From: Methanolobus sp.
Lineage (GTDB): Archaea; Halobacteriota; Methanosarcinia; Methanosarcinales; Methanosarcinaceae
Direction: 5' to 3'
Length of the DNA: 32,894 bases
NCBI RefSeq assembly: GCF_016278385.1
Contig: NZ_JADQBY010000023.1
Location: 1-32,894, forward strand
Shown here piece after piece: positions 1 through 8,632 of the stretch. Position 1 is the stretch's first letter, and each line of letters opens with the position of its first letter. A program made the translations under genes and the position numbers. Below the pieces are notes generated by a model. It saw only the letters and a list, made by a program, of their open reading frames with translations. It ran no database searches and had not been told where the DNA came from.

Positions 1-48
1 ATGGTTCAAAGAATGAAGCAAGAAGCTCCATGCGTAAGCGTGGAGTAG
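1..48 (+). pseudogene. tnpB: 3' end of an IS200/IS605-type tnpB (cut by window edge)
   Basis: Reading from base 1, an open frame gives MVQRMKQEAPCVSVE and stops at TAG 46-48. TnpB/OrfB proteins often end this way, with the last codons running into the element's right-end hairpin, which is present here at 28-47. Only about 15 residues are inside the window, so whether the gene is intact further left cannot be judged. The call rests on the ending and the hairpin together; no catalytic residue is visible. Confidence 0.55.
28..47 (+). mobile_element. IS200/IS605-like right-end hairpin
   Basis: CTCCATGC-GTAA-GCGTGGAG forms an 8-bp stem with one G-T wobble and a four-base loop, followed by TAGTTCAC. 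This form is typical of the right end of IS200/IS605 elements, where the single-strand transposase binds. In many TnpB systems the same stretch is the 3' part of the guide (omega) RNA. The exact cleavage site cannot be fixed without the left end of the element. Confidence 0.55.
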
Positions 49-132
49 TTCACATTAGTATTATTGTGTTTTACTTGATGTTGTGAAATAAATATGTCTC
101 ATTAAAGACAGCACTTATTAAAAAAATAACAG

Positions 133-176
133 TTTAATCGATGGCCATAATGGTTTTATTATAATTCTGTGTAGAA
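133..176 (+). promoter_or_regulatory. Promoter module with TTTAATCGATGGCCATAA box
   Basis: TTTAATCGATGGCCATAA (133-150) is followed by a TATA-like TTTTATTATAATT (about 163-175). The 18-base box recurs exactly, inverted, at 12385-12402 upstream of the metzincin pseudogene. A looser form lies directly before the gene at 403. A start about 25 bases after the TATA-like box would initiate transcription near 200, ahead of the hairpins at 220-272. Confidence 0.45.
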
Positions 177-199
177 TGAATTGTTTGTACCCAACCAAC

Positions 200-315
200 A
201 AACTTGCACAGAAATTGATGGAGGAAGATGACGTTTTGAATGTCCTCTTCTTCCAACCTTGCATAAGGTTGGCTATACTCCATAATAAAATTCCTCCTTC
301 CTTTTTCTTTTTTTC
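200..315 (+). ncRNA. Candidate structured small RNA
   Basis: Two consecutive hairpins are visible. The first pairs GGAGGAAGATGAC (220-232) with GTCCTCTTCTTCC (242-254), 12 of 13 positions pairing with one wobble. The second is a perfect 8-bp stem, CCAACCTT (253-260) with AAGGTTGG (265-272), loop GCAT. They share bases 253-254, so they stack or compete. A pyrimidine- and T-rich tract at 291-315 follows, as at an archaeal terminator. No reading frame covers the region. The limits are estimates from the upstream TATA-like box and the T tract. It could instead be a long structured leader of the gene at 403. Confidence 0.4.
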
Positions 316-323
316 TCAGTTAA

Positions 324-350
324 ATAAATGGCTATAAAAGTTATATATGA
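324..350 (+). promoter_or_regulatory. TATA promoter of the 403 gene
   Basis: AATGGCTATAAAAGTTATAT (327-346) contains a strong TATA box. Its spacing places transcription start near 370, about 30 bases before the ATG at 403. It resembles the inverted element before the metzincin pseudogene, ATGGCCATAAAAATTATATA (12393-12374 on the minus strand), so the two secreted proteins may share control. Confidence 0.5.
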
Positions 351-402
351 CTAAATTTCATCCTTTTCTGCTAATTGGCATATAATTAGCAGGAGTACAA
401 AC

Positions 403-858
403 ATGAGAAAAATAGCAATAGGATTTATAGTATTTTTGCTCTGTATTTCAGCTGCAAGTGCAAGTACAGCTGAAAAAGACACGGATTTCTCTTTGATTTC
501 CGCAGAAGACCTAGGATACAAGATCGTCCCTGCGAAAGTGGACGATGGCGGTGTTAGTGTCAGGACCGTATATGATACTATCACTCAGGGAGAGACTAAC
601 TGGCATGGTAAAACTGTAAGTTCATACACTGAGTCCTTAAAGATTGATCTCAACTGGGGAGATACAAGTGATTCACTTAAACTTTACATATATGATCCAA
701 GTTATAATTGCCTTGGAACATTTTATGATTCATCTGATGGAAGTATCAATGGAAGAATAACTTTGTACATCAACAATGACAATGGGATTGAACAGGGAAC
801 TTGGAGATGTAGAGTTTATGGTTATTCTGTCAGTGGAACAGAAGATTATTCAATATGA
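403..858 (+). CDS. Secreted beta-rich protein, PPC-like
   Basis: This 151-residue protein starts with a clear signal peptide (residues 1-21, basic MRK, hydrophobic core, ASA-S cleavage region). The mature part from about residue 58 is a single small beta-sandwich-like domain of the kind often called pre-peptidase C-terminal (PPC). Its pattern is an aromatic/hydrophobic strand, LKLYIYDP, then G-T-F-Y-D and GTWRCRVYGYSVSG near the end. Such domains usually bind or accompany extracellular proteases. No catalytic motif is present. An AGGAG ribosome site (391-395) supports the start. The stop overlaps the next ATG by four bases (ATGA), so the two genes are co-transcribed. Family assignment is from pattern only. 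Confidence 0.7.
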   Translation: MRKIAIGFIVFLLCISAASASTAEKDTDFSLISAEDLGYKIVPAKVDDGGVSVRTVYDTITQGETNWHGKTVSSYTESLKIDLNWGDTSDSLKLYIYDPSYNCLGTFYDSSDGSINGRITLYINNDNGIEQGTWRCRVYGYSVSGTEDYSI

Positions 859-1583
859 TGTTATATAAGGAATTTATGAAAAAATCCCTCCTTATTTTTT
901 TATCTATTCTTTTACTTTTTATAATACCGTGCTATGGGGATTACACAATTGTTTACCATGAAGACGAAAATAAAATAACAGACAATGATGGTTTTGACAC
1001 TAATTATTCTTTCTGGGATTTGCCTCTATATTTTAAACTAATAACAATCGGTGCCATTGTCCTCGCACTTGGCTGGAAGCTTGTAGCACTACTCACTGCA
1101 TGGGCAAAGAAAGACCCCAATAATGAGAATCGCCTGAATATACTTAATTTCATAGAGCAAAATCCCGGCAGTACGGTCAACATGATAGAAAACGACCTCG
1201 GGCTTAAAAGAGGTACTGTGCGTTATCATGTAAATACACTGAAAGATACCGGTAAAATACTTTTGTTCAGGAACGGGAACTATGTGAGTTTGTTCCGTAA
1301 TGAAACTGATCTGTGGAATAGAAGCCAGAGGCAGATAATTGAGCCTCATTTGCAGGGCGTGACATGTAAAAATGTTTGCCAACTCATATATGAAAATCCG
1401 GGTATAACGAACATGGATATTTCCGACAGATTAGGAATCACCCGGGCTGCTGTCGCGTCTCATATAAGGACGCTGGAAGACATGGGCTGTCTCATAATTG
1501 AGTACAGTGGCAAGTTCAAGAACTATTACTTGGATGATGGCTATCATCCTGATGCATTGCCTTTCTTTGAAAGGGTGCAATGA
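855..1583 (+). CDS. Membrane-anchored winged-helix regulator with two HTH domains
   Basis: The N terminus is a signal-like hydrophobic segment (MKKSLLIFLSILLLFIIPC, from residue 8). A second transmembrane helix lies near residues 57-78, leaving a short outer loop and a cytoplasmic DNA-binding part. Two winged-helix units follow: about 95-150 (NMIENDLGLKRGTVRYHVNT) and about 175-235 (MDISDRLGITRAAVASHIRT), both MarR/ArsR-like. This arrangement, common in methanogens, suggests a one-component sensor that binds DNA at the membrane. It overlaps the secreted protein gene by four bases, so that product may be its signal partner or target (inference). The internal ATG at 876 is preceded by AAGGA and gives a better signal sequence; it may be the real start. 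Confidence 0.8.
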   Translation: MMLYKEFMKKSLLIFLSILLLFIIPCYGDYTIVYHEDENKITDNDGFDTNYSFWDLPLYFKLITIGAIVLALGWKLVALLTAWAKKDPNNENRLNILNFIEQNPGSTVNMIENDLGLKRGTVRYHVNTLKDTGKILLFRNGNYVSLFRNETDLWNRSQRQIIEPHLQGVTCKNVCQLIYENPGITNMDISDRLGITRAAVASHIRTLEDMGCLIIEYSGKFKNYYLDDGYHPDALPFFERVQ

Positions 1584-1746
1584 ATTTGCACTTCCTTTGG
1601 CAGATAATTCCATTCGGCTTTGCTTTGGTTGCCTATCAAAGTGTTTATTGTTCTATTTCTTGAGTATACATTGCTTCTGATATTATTACACGCTTAATTT
1701 TTGGTTATTTCGATTTTAGCAAACAAAAACAGTCACATTAATGCTG

Positions 1747-1780
1747 CATTTATATATATATCCTTATATTTATATACCTT
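1747..1780 (+). promoter_or_regulatory. Double TATA region upstream of the hybrid kinase
   Basis: Two TATA-like stretches lie at 1750-1760 (TTATATATATA) and 1764-1777 (TTATATTTATATAC) in the 320-base gap after the regulator gene. Either can serve the kinase gene, giving a leader of about 100 bases. The rest of the gap, 1584-1904, holds no convincing gene. Confidence 0.4.
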
Positions 1781-1904
1781 AAAACCTATTATATGTGTAA
1801 CATTGAAGCATTGAAGGATATGTGCTTTAGCTCAGTGAATGTGTATCGTTAATTTATTTATTCACAGAAAATCTTGACCCAAGGTAAACTAGCAGGGAGG
1901 TCAT

Positions 1905-4900
1905 ATAATCAAAAACGGGATTGAAGGAAGTATATGCAGCGAAAAAGAATATTTGAATCTTATTTTGAGGTCACTAGATGTGGTTGTTTGGTCTGCAACT
2001 TTTCATGATCTCAAACTACTTTATATCAGTCCATCGTCTGAACATATCTTAGGCCTTGACCCTCAGAAGCTTATAAGCGAAAATGCTCTTTGGTATCAGT
2101 ACGTCCATCCTGATGATCTGCAAATTGTGCAGAACGCTGCACAACAAAGGGAACTTGAAGGCAAGGTTTCAACAGAGTATCGCATCTTAAGAACTGACGG
2201 AAGTATCTGTTGGATCCGTGAAATTTCAGAGATCAAATATGACGCTGATAATGTTCCTGTGTTTGTAGAGGGTGTTCTTACAGATATAAACAGGAGTAAA
2301 GAAGCTGAAGAAGAATTGCACATCAGAGAAGAACGATTAAAAAGTATTGTTTCTATTCTGGAATACAGCCAGGATTCAATTCAGGATTTTCTTGATTTTG
2401 CACTCGATGAAGCAATTAAACTCACCCAGAGTCATATTGGTTACATTTATTTTTACAATGATGCAAAAAAGGAATTCATTTTAAATTCATGGTCAAAAGA
2501 AGTTATGGAAGAGTGCTCCGTCACAGAAAAACAAACTACTTATATGCTTGATCATACTGGTCTATGGGGAGAAGCCGTCAGGCAGCGCAGAGAAATAATT
2601 GTAAACGATTTTCAGGTCCATAATCCGCTGAAAAAAGGTTACCCTGAAGGTCATGTTGAACTTCTTAAGTATATGACAGTACCGGTAATCAAAAACGGTG
2701 AAGTAGTTGCTGTTGTCGGGGTAGCCAACAAAGAATCTGATTATAATGAGAATGACGTACTCGATCTGACCTTACTTATGGGATCAGTGTGGGATATTGC
2801 GGAACACATAAAGTCAGAACAGGCTCTGTTAGAAGAAGAAGCCCGAATAAGAGTTATTACCGAATCTGCACAGGATGCGATCCTGATGATGGATCCAAAG
2901 GGGGATATCTCCTTCTGGAATCCAGCTGCGGAAAGAATTATTGGATATTCAATAGAAGAAGCCATTGGCCAAAACCTGCATTTGTTTATAGTGCCTCCAC
3001 GGTATTATTCAGCTCATAAGGAAGCCATCGGACGCTTCCTTAAAACCGGGCAGGGTAATGCTATAGGCAAAACACTGGAATTAGAAGCCCTTTGTAAGGA
3101 TGGACAGGAAAAATCAATTGAACTATCACTTTCTGCTATTGAGCTTTCCGATGGATGGCATTCAGTGGGGATTATGCGGGATATCACTAGTCGTAAGCTT
3201 GATGAGAAAAAAATGCTGGCATATGCAGACGAATTAAAAACAAAGAATAAGGAACTTGATATAGCATTAGTTAAAGCAGAGGAAGCAACCAAAGCCAAGA
3301 GCGAGTTCCTGGCAAATATGTCTCACGAGATACGCACACCTATGAATGGTGTTATCGGTATGACCGGGCTACTTCTTGAAACGGAGCTCAGTGATGAACA
3401 AAGACATTATACTGAAACAGTGAGACTGAGTGGAGAATCACTACTTCAACTTATCAATGATATCCTTGACTTTTCCAAAATAGAGGCTGGTAAGCTTGAA
3501 CTGGAAATGGTGGACTTTGACCTGCATAATATGCTGGATGATTTTGCTTCCATGGTCTCAGTAAAGGCTCATGAGAAAGAACTGGAGTTTATCTGTGCAC
3601 CCGCACCCGATGTGCCTGCATGTGTCCAGGGTGACCCGGGGCGCTTGCAGCAGGTACTGACCAATCTTACCGGAAACGCGGTCAAGTTTACCCATGAGGG
3701 TGAAGTAGTTGTACAGGTGACTCTGGAATCAGAGACTGAGGCAGAAGCACTGTTACGTTTCTCAGTTCGTGATACTGGTGTCGGTATTCCTGAAAATAAA
3801 AAGCATGATCTTTTTGAAAAATTTTCTCAGGTGGATGCATCAACCACACGGCAATATGGTGGCACAGGACTTGGATTGGCAATCTCCAAACAACTGGTTG
3901 AGATGATGGGCGGTGATATAGGTGTTGAAAGTGAGAAGGGTAAAGGTTCAGAATTCTGGTTTAGAATAAGTCTTGCAAAACAGAAGGAAAGCTGCCATGA
4001 AAAGGTCCATTCTGCAGAAATAAGCGGTTTGCATATCCTGATCGTTGATGATAACGCCACAAATCGTGAGATCCTCAACAAGCGTTTAGCTTCATGGGGT
4101 GCAAAAGTAGATGAGGCCGTGGACGGTCCCACAGCACTGCAAGCTTTGTATCGTGCATATGAAGACAGCGAGCAGTACCACATGGTTATCCTCGATATGC
4201 ATATGCCCGGTATGGATGGGGAATCTGTGGCAAGATTCATCAAATCCGATGCAAAACTAAAAACTGTTCATCTGGTGATGCTGAGTTCTTTAGGACAACG
4301 TTCCAATGTCCATGGCTTCGGAGAGAGGCATTTTGCAGCATATCTCACCAAACCTGTAAGGAATCAGGAATTATTAGATGTCCTATCCGGTATATTGAAC
4401 ACTGAAAAGCAGAGAAACAAGGTACTTACTCGTGTTTGTGCTCCTTCTGTTCCCTCTCAAATTCATAAGAACTTAAGATTATTGCTGGCTGAAGACAATA
4501 TAGTAAACCAAAAAGTAGCTCAGGGTATGCTACAAAAACTGGGCTATCATGCGGATACTGTAGCCAATGGTCTGGAAGCAATAAAAGCACTGGAAATGGT
4601 GCCATACGATCTGGTACTTATGGATGTGCAGATGCCTGACATGGATGGGCTTGATGCTACTCGTCTTGTACGGAATCCTCACTCTTCAGTCCTTGATCAT
4701 GAAATTCCTATTGTTGCAATGACTGCATACGCAATGAAGGGAGATAAAGAACGTTGCCTGGAAGCTGGTATGAACGATTACATCACAAAACCGGTTTCAT
4801 TGCAGGCACTAATGGAATTGCTGGATAAATGGCAGAGTATACTGGAAAATGAAACAAGTCGGACTGCTATGTCTACAGAAGGGATAAAGTACTCAACTGA

Positions 4901-5231
4901 TCTTCTAGTATTTGACAAGCCTGCACTTCTTGAAAGAGTAATGGATGATGTGGACCTTTCCAGAAGATTGATAGCAATTTTCCTTGAAGATATGCCCAAA
5001 AATATGACTGCTCTAAAGGATTGCATAGGGAAAAAAGAATTGGAAAATGTAAATGTATATGCACATAAAATAAAAGGTGCTTCTGCAAACATTGGAGGTT
5101 TGGTTTTAAGTGCTGTGGCCTCACAGATGGAGCTTGCCGGAAACAAAAATCAGGTTGATAAAATGGACATGCTTTTGGCTGAACTTGAAAAGCAGTATGA
5201 TCAATTGGTTGATGAACTTAAGGATGTTTAA
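1905..5231 (+). CDS. Hybrid sensor histidine kinase, BarA-like phosphorelay (PAS-GAF-PAS-HisKA-HATPase-REC-REC-HPt)
   Basis: This cytoplasmic multi-step phosphorelay kinase has no transmembrane segment. Counting from the TTG at 1953, the domains are PAS 1-118, GAF 130-290, PAS 300-415, a short coiled coil, HisKA 448-515 with phospho-His 458 in [11 protein letters not shown], and HATPase about 560-680 (DTGVGIPE and GTGLGL boxes). REC1 is 692-812 (acceptor Asp748, [12 protein letters not shown]), REC2 840-960 (Asp891, [12 protein letters not shown]) and HPt about 1000-1090 (His1038, [12 protein letters not shown]). All phosphotransfer residues are present. The start is unusual. The best ribosome site, GGAGGT (1896-1901), sits before an in-frame ATA at 1905, and the frame is open from there (IIKNGIEGS). 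The first ordinary alternative is TTG at 1953, 50 bases away with a poor site. The 1905 start is my inference. No partner output regulator lies nearby. Confidence 0.88.
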   Translation: MIKNGIEGSICSEKEYLNLILRSLDVVVWSATFHDLKLLYISPSSEHILGLDPQKLISENALWYQYVHPDDLQIVQNAAQQRELEGKVSTEYRILRTDGSICWIREISEIKYDADNVPVFVEGVLTDINRSKEAEEELHIREERLKSIVSILEYSQDSIQDFLDFALDEAIKLTQSHIGYIYFYNDAKKEFILNSWSKEVMEECSVTEKQTTYMLDHTGLWGEAVRQRREIIVNDFQVHNPLKKGYPEGHVELLKYMTVPVIKNGEVVAVVGVANKESDYNENDVLDLTLLMGSVWDIAEHIKSEQALLEEEARIRVITESAQDAILMMDPKGDISFWNPAAERIIGYSIEEAIGQNLHLFIVPPRYYSAHKEAIGRFLKTGQGNAIGKTLELEALCKDGQEKSIELSLSAIELSDGWHSVGIMRDITSRKLDEKKMLAYADELKTKNKELDIALVKAEEATKAKSEFLANMSHEIRTPMNGVIGMTGLLLETELSDEQRHYTETVRLSGESLLQLINDILDFSKIEAGKLELEMVDFDLHNMLDDFASMVSVKAHEKELEFICAPAPDVPACVQGDPGRLQQVLTNLTGNAVKFTHEGEVVVQVTLESETEAEALLRFSVRDTGVGIPENKKHDLFEKFSQVDASTTRQYGGTGLGLAISKQLVEMMGGDIGVESEKGKGSEFWFRISLAKQKESCHEKVHSAEISGLHILIVDDNATNREILNKRLASWGAKVDEAVDGPTALQALYRAYEDSEQYHMVILDMHMPGMDGESVARFIKSDAKLKTVHLVMLSSLGQRSNVHGFGERHFAAYLTKPVRNQELLDVLSGILNTEKQRNKVLTRVCAPSVPSQIHKNLRLLLAEDNIVNQKVAQGMLQKLGYHADTVANGLEAIKALEMVPYDLVLMDVQMPDMDGLDATRLVRNPHSSVLDHEIPIVAMTAYAMKGDKERCLEAGMNDYITKPVSLQALMELLDKWQSILENETSRTAMSTEGIKYSTDLLVFDKPALLERVMDDVDLSRRLIAIFLEDMPKNMTALKDCIGKKELENVNVYAHKIKGASANIGGLVLSAVASQMELAGNKNQVDKMDMLLAELEKQYDQLVDELKDV

Positions 5232-5303
5232 CACAGTGTTACATCCTGTCCATTTTTTGCTGTTTTAATTTTTCCAGAATCGATTGTATATTAAAAAATC
5301 GGT

Positions 5304-5319
5304 CTATCTTATAAGATAG
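5304..5319. promoter_or_regulatory. Perfect 16-base palindrome upstream of hcp
   Basis: CTATCTTATAAGATAG is fully self-complementary and is followed at once by a TATA-like TTTATAAT (5321-5328). It may be an operator for a dimeric repressor, or part of the terminator region of the kinase gene. The 320-base gap 5232-5551 holds no convincing gene. Confidence 0.35.
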
Positions 5320-5481
5320 CTTTATAATGTCTCGATTGCTAAATAGAATTGGGTATATGTATGGGAATGGACAGTGACATCTGTACTTGTGAAAACAGAT
5401 TATGAGTGATAGGATAATAATTCGTCCATCGTAAATGCTGGTTTTATTTTTCAAGCACGATATCCACTTAGAAACTGCCCT

Positions 5482-5515
5482 CCTTATATACGAGTATCCC
5501 TTATATACTGGTATC
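5482..5515 (+). promoter_or_regulatory. Tandem 17-base repeats in the hcp promoter
   Basis: CCTTATATACGAGTATC (5482-5498) is followed without a gap by CCTTATATACTGGTATC (5499-5515), 15 of 17 bases identical. Each carries a TTATATAC TATA-like core, so the pair lies in the promoter, 37 to 70 bases before the start at 5552. This suggests cooperative binding by a transcription factor, or two alternative TATA boxes. Confidence 0.5.
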
Positions 5516-5551
5516 TTAAAGATATCATAAATAGGAAACATGGTGAATAAA

Positions 5552-7237
5552 ATGTTCTGTTATCAATGTGAAGAAACTATGAATGCCACTGGCTGTACAA
5601 AGAACGGTGTATGTGGAAAGAAAGGCGAAGTTGCAGACCTTCAGGACGATCTTATCTATGTCCTAAAAAGTATCGCATTCTACAACTCAAAAGCAAGGGC
5701 AAACAATCTCAACGATGCGAAGACTGATCAGTTCATCCTCGACGGGCTTTTTGCCACAATCACTAATACCAACTTCAGCAAAGTTGACTTTGAGAAAATG
5801 ATCAACGAAGGTTTTGAACTGAAGGATGGCATCAAAAAGAAACTGATGGCTGCAAATGTCATTAATGAGAAGTCCGGTTCATCCTTCCCCCGTTGGATAA
5901 AGGAGAAACTTCTTGGTGCAGTTCCAAACGCAGGTGAAGAACTTCCAATAATGGCAAAGGTCACAGCAGAGAGTATTGCCAACATAAACACAGGAGTACT
6001 TGCAACTGAGAACGAGGACATCCGCTCCCTCAGGGAATTGCTTATCTACGGTCTCAAAGGCATGGCTGCATATGCTCATCATGCAAATGTCCTTGGATAC
6101 AAGGATGATGAAGTTATGGCATTCTTCGAGAAGGCGCTTCTGGCAACAATGGACGATGAGATAGGTGTCGATGAACTTGTCCCAATGGTTCTGGAATGTG
6201 GTTCAATGGGTGTCGCTACCATGGCACTGCTTGACAAGGCAAACACTACGACCTACGGTAATCCGGAGCCAACTGCAGTAAACATTGGTGTAAAGGATAA
6301 TCCGGGCATCCTTATCAGTGGGCACGATCTTCACGACCTTGCACAGCTCCTTGAGCAGACACAAGGTACAGGTGTCGATGTTTATACACATGGTGAAATG
6401 CTTCCTGCAAACTCTTACCCGGCATTTAAGAAGTACGATAACTTTGTTGGAAATTATGGAGGATCATGGTGGAGGCAAAAAGAGGAATTCGAAAAGTTCA
6501 ATGGTCCTATATTCATGACCACAAACTGTATCGTTCCTCCAAAAGAGTCCTACATCAACAGGATATACACAACGGGAATCGTCGGCTTTGATGGTGTAAC
6601 CCACATAGATGCAGGTGAAGACGGTGGCAAGGACTTCTCATCCATCATCGAACAGGCAAAGACATGCAAATCACCGCAGCAGCTTGAAGAAGGAACCATT
6701 ATGGGTGGTTTTGCACATGTAGCTGCACTCTCTGTTGCTGATAAGATCATTGAGGCTGTAAAGGCAGGACAGATCAAGAAATTCGTTGTCATGGCCGGAT
6801 GTGACGGAAGGCACAAGGAGAGAGACTATTATACAGACTTTGCAGAAGCTCTTCCAAAGGACACTGTCATCCTTACAGCAGGATGTGCAAAGTACCGTTA
6901 CAACAAGCTTGACCTCGGAGACATCGGTGGAATTCCAAGGATCCTCGATGCAGGACAATGTAATGACTCCTATTCACTGGTTGTCATAGCACAGGCACTT
7001 GCAAAGGCATTCGGACTTGATGACATCAACGACCTTCCAGTATCATATAATATAGCATGGTACGAACAGAAAGCATGCCTTGTCCTGCTTGCACTGCTAA
7101 GTCTTGGTGTCAAGGATATAATGCTTGGTCCGACACTGCCTGCATTCGTCTCACCAAATGTTCTCAATGTCCTGGTCGAGAACTTCAATATCAGACCAAA
7201 TTCCACAGTTGAGGAGGACCTCAAGGTCCTTCTCTAA
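5552..7237 (+). CDS. hcp: Hybrid cluster protein (Hcp)
   Basis: Hcp carries a [4Fe-4S] cluster and a 4Fe-2S-2O hybrid cluster; it reduces NO (and hydroxylamine in vitro) and protects against nitrosative stress. The N terminus [15 protein letters not shown] has the CX2CX8CX5C spacing of the class I (4Fe-4S) proteins rather than the CX2CX11CX6C of enterobacterial class II. Hybrid-cluster landmarks are visible: [38 protein letters not shown] and [13 protein letters not shown]. At 561 residues it is full length for class I. An ATG at 5540 is also in frame, but GGTGA (5542-5546) is ideally placed for the ATG at 5552, which matches the usual MFCYQC start. No Hcr-type reductase is adjacent; a cupin gene follows. 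Confidence 0.95.
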   Translation: MFCYQCEETMNATGCTKNGVCGKKGEVADLQDDLIYVLKSIAFYNSKARANNLNDAKTDQFILDGLFATITNTNFSKVDFEKMINEGFELKDGIKKKLMAANVINEKSGSSFPRWIKEKLLGAVPNAGEELPIMAKVTAESIANINTGVLATENEDIRSLRELLIYGLKGMAAYAHHANVLGYKDDEVMAFFEKALLATMDDEIGVDELVPMVLECGSMGVATMALLDKANTTTYGNPEPTAVNIGVKDNPGILISGHDLHDLAQLLEQTQGTGVDVYTHGEMLPANSYPAFKKYDNFVGNYGGSWWRQKEEFEKFNGPIFMTTNCIVPPKESYINRIYTTGIVGFDGVTHIDAGEDGGKDFSSIIEQAKTCKSPQQLEEGTIMGGFAHVAALSVADKIIEAVKAGQIKKFVVMAGCDGRHKERDYYTDFAEALPKDTVILTAGCAKYRYNKLDLGDIGGIPRILDAGQCNDSYSLVVIAQALAKAFGLDDINDLPVSYNIAWYEQKACLVLLALLSLGVKDIMLGPTLPAFVSPNVLNVLVENFNIRPNSTVEEDLKVLL

Positions 7238-7303
7238 ATCTTTTACCGGAATATACTTACTAAAATAATCACTTAATTTAATTTTATCCAAGGACGTGAA
7301 TTA

Positions 7304-7642
7304 ATGATAATAACAAATTACAAAGATGCAGAGAAGAAGGATAATCCACATGGGGTGACCGTTCACAAGCTCTATGATACAGAGCATGCCCAAGTAATGC
7401 ACATGCAATTAAACCCTGGTGATGCACTGAAGAAGCACTCAACACCTGTTGATGTGTTTTTTTACGTCCTTGAAGGTGAGGGAATCGTAGAGATCGGTGA
7501 TGAGCAGCAAACTATCACCAAGGATATGCTTGTTGAAAGTCCCGCAAAGATACCTCACAGATTAATGAATGAAAGTGACAGTCTTTTCCGTTTTCTGGTA
7601 GTGAAGGTTCCACGCCAGACCATACAGACTAAAATGATGTAA
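7304..7642 (+). CDS. Small cupin-domain protein
   Basis: This 112-residue single-domain cupin has motif 1 around residues 37-60 (LNPGDALKKHS...FYVLEGEG) and motif 2 around 78-90 (ESPAKIPHRLMNES). His44, Glu56 and His85 are candidate metal ligands, as in Cupin_2 family proteins. The reaction cannot be told from sequence; relatives include sensors, isomerases and dioxygenases. A ribosome site (GGACGTGA, 7293-7300) precedes the ATG. It lies 66 bases after hcp in the same direction and may be read with it. Confidence 0.8.
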   Translation: MIITNYKDAEKKDNPHGVTVHKLYDTEHAQVMHMQLNPGDALKKHSTPVDVFFYVLEGEGIVEIGDEQQTITKDMLVESPAKIPHRLMNESDSLFRFLVVKVPRQTIQTKMM

Positions 7643-7675
7643 GCCGGGTTGTATCCGGCATTCTATCTTTTTCTT
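7643..7675 (+). terminator. Hairpin and T tract after the cupin gene
   Basis: GCCGG (7643-7647) pairs with CCGGC (7655-7659), starting right at the stop codon. A T-rich run (CTATCTTTTTCTTTAT, 7663-7678) follows. This is a plausible terminator ending the hcp-cupin transcript. Confidence 0.45.
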
Positions 7676-7787
7676 TATACTGTCTGGAACTGTGATTGTA
7701 CCTGATTATTGTCTGTGGGAAATAGATAAATAATGATATCCAGAATATACCCTTCATACCTTTAATTCACTATATCGGAGATTATCT

Positions 7788-8066
7788 ATGACCGACCTTG
7801 CACCTATAATGGAAAAAACGCATGAATGGGCTTCAAAATATGCAAAGAAGAAGGGTTTTATTCTGAATCCGGACGAAGAAATGCTTCAGATGGTCATCGA
7901 AGGCCTTTCAAGGAACAAACATGAACATGGAAAACAATACTGTCCATGCAGAATAATAAGTGGTGATGAAGAACAGGACCGTAAGATAATCTGTCCCTGT
8001 GTCTATCATGAGCATGAGATAAACGATGATGGGAACTGCCACTGTTCTTTGTTCTTTAAAGTCTGA
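7788..8066 (+). CDS. Ferredoxin:thioredoxin reductase catalytic chain
   Basis: This 92-residue protein has the full cysteine signature of the FTR beta (catalytic) chain: CPC (52-54), CPC (69-71) and CHC (84-86), with HEHEINDDGNCHCSLFF at the end. In the family four cysteines bind a [4Fe-4S] cluster and two form the active disulfide, passing electrons from ferredoxin to thioredoxin. The residue before the first CPC is Tyr, as in many methanogen forms. There is no variable (alpha) chain here, as usual in archaea. No thioredoxin is adjacent. The next gene, an iron-sulfur protein, may be an electron donor (inference). Confidence 0.93.
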   Translation: MTDLAPIMEKTHEWASKYAKKKGFILNPDEEMLQMVIEGLSRNKHEHGKQYCPCRIISGDEEQDRKIICPCVYHEHEINDDGNCHCSLFFKV

Positions 8067-8135
8067 AGGGTATGAAGCAAAAACGATTGTTTCAGTATAA
8101 TAATACCAGGAATTTACTTCCGGAAGGTGATAATA

Positions 8136-8597
8136 ATGGCAAATGTGATGGAAATATACCAGTTACTTCCAAAAACGAATTGTAAGGAATGCGGGAAAAC
8201 CACATGTATGGCATTTGCTGTTGATCTCCTTGGACGAAAGGTAAAGGTGGATGATTGCCCTCCACTTGTGAATGAAGCAAAATATAAGGCCAACTATGAG
8301 ACATTATTGGAAATGTTCGGTTCTGTGAAGGATGTCACTGAAACCGGTCTGATCGTTCATAACGAGAAGTGCATTGGTTGTGGCAATTGTGTAGTTGCAT
8401 GTCCTGTTAATGTAGCCAATGATCCATTTGGTGCAGGAAGCGGAAAGGCACCTACCTCTGATAAGGTAATCTTCAAAGTAGAGGATGGTGTTGTAAAGGC
8501 AAGGAACGTGCAGGAATGCCGTCGCTTCGGTGAGAACAAGATCCTCTGTGTTGCCTGTATAGATACATGTCCGACAAAAGCAATAGAATTCGTTTAA
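8136..8597 (+). CDS. Fes-domain polyferredoxin upstream of fwdB
   Basis: The 153-residue protein opens with a Fes domain: CX2CX4CX16C (Cys16, 19, 24, 41; TNCKECGKTTC) as in the gamma subunit of CO dehydrogenase/acetyl-CoA synthase. Two ferredoxin-type clusters follow: CIGCGNCVVACPVN, then ILCVACIDTCPTKA with an extra upstream Cys (VQEC). It probably relays electrons to or from the tungsten/molybdenum enzyme encoded next, in the manner of Fwd/Fmd polyferredoxin subunits (inference). A GTG at 8127 is in frame but lies inside the ribosome site GGTGA (8126-8130), so the ATG at 8136 is chosen. It is 35 bases before fwdB. Confidence 0.88.
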   Translation: MANVMEIYQLLPKTNCKECGKTTCMAFAVDLLGRKVKVDDCPPLVNEAKYKANYETLLEMFGSVKDVTETGLIVHNEKCIGCGNCVVACPVNVANDPFGAGSGKAPTSDKVIFKVEDGVVKARNVQECRRFGENKILCVACIDTCPTKAIEFV

Positions 8598-8632
8598 CCT
8601 GCCTTGATTCTTATTTTTAGTGTGGTGATGAT

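Noticed and set aside
5239-5541. 100-residue open frame on the minus strand upstream of hcp
   Set aside because: It runs across the hcp promoter repeats and the palindrome, has no ribosome site or family pattern, and is AT-driven.
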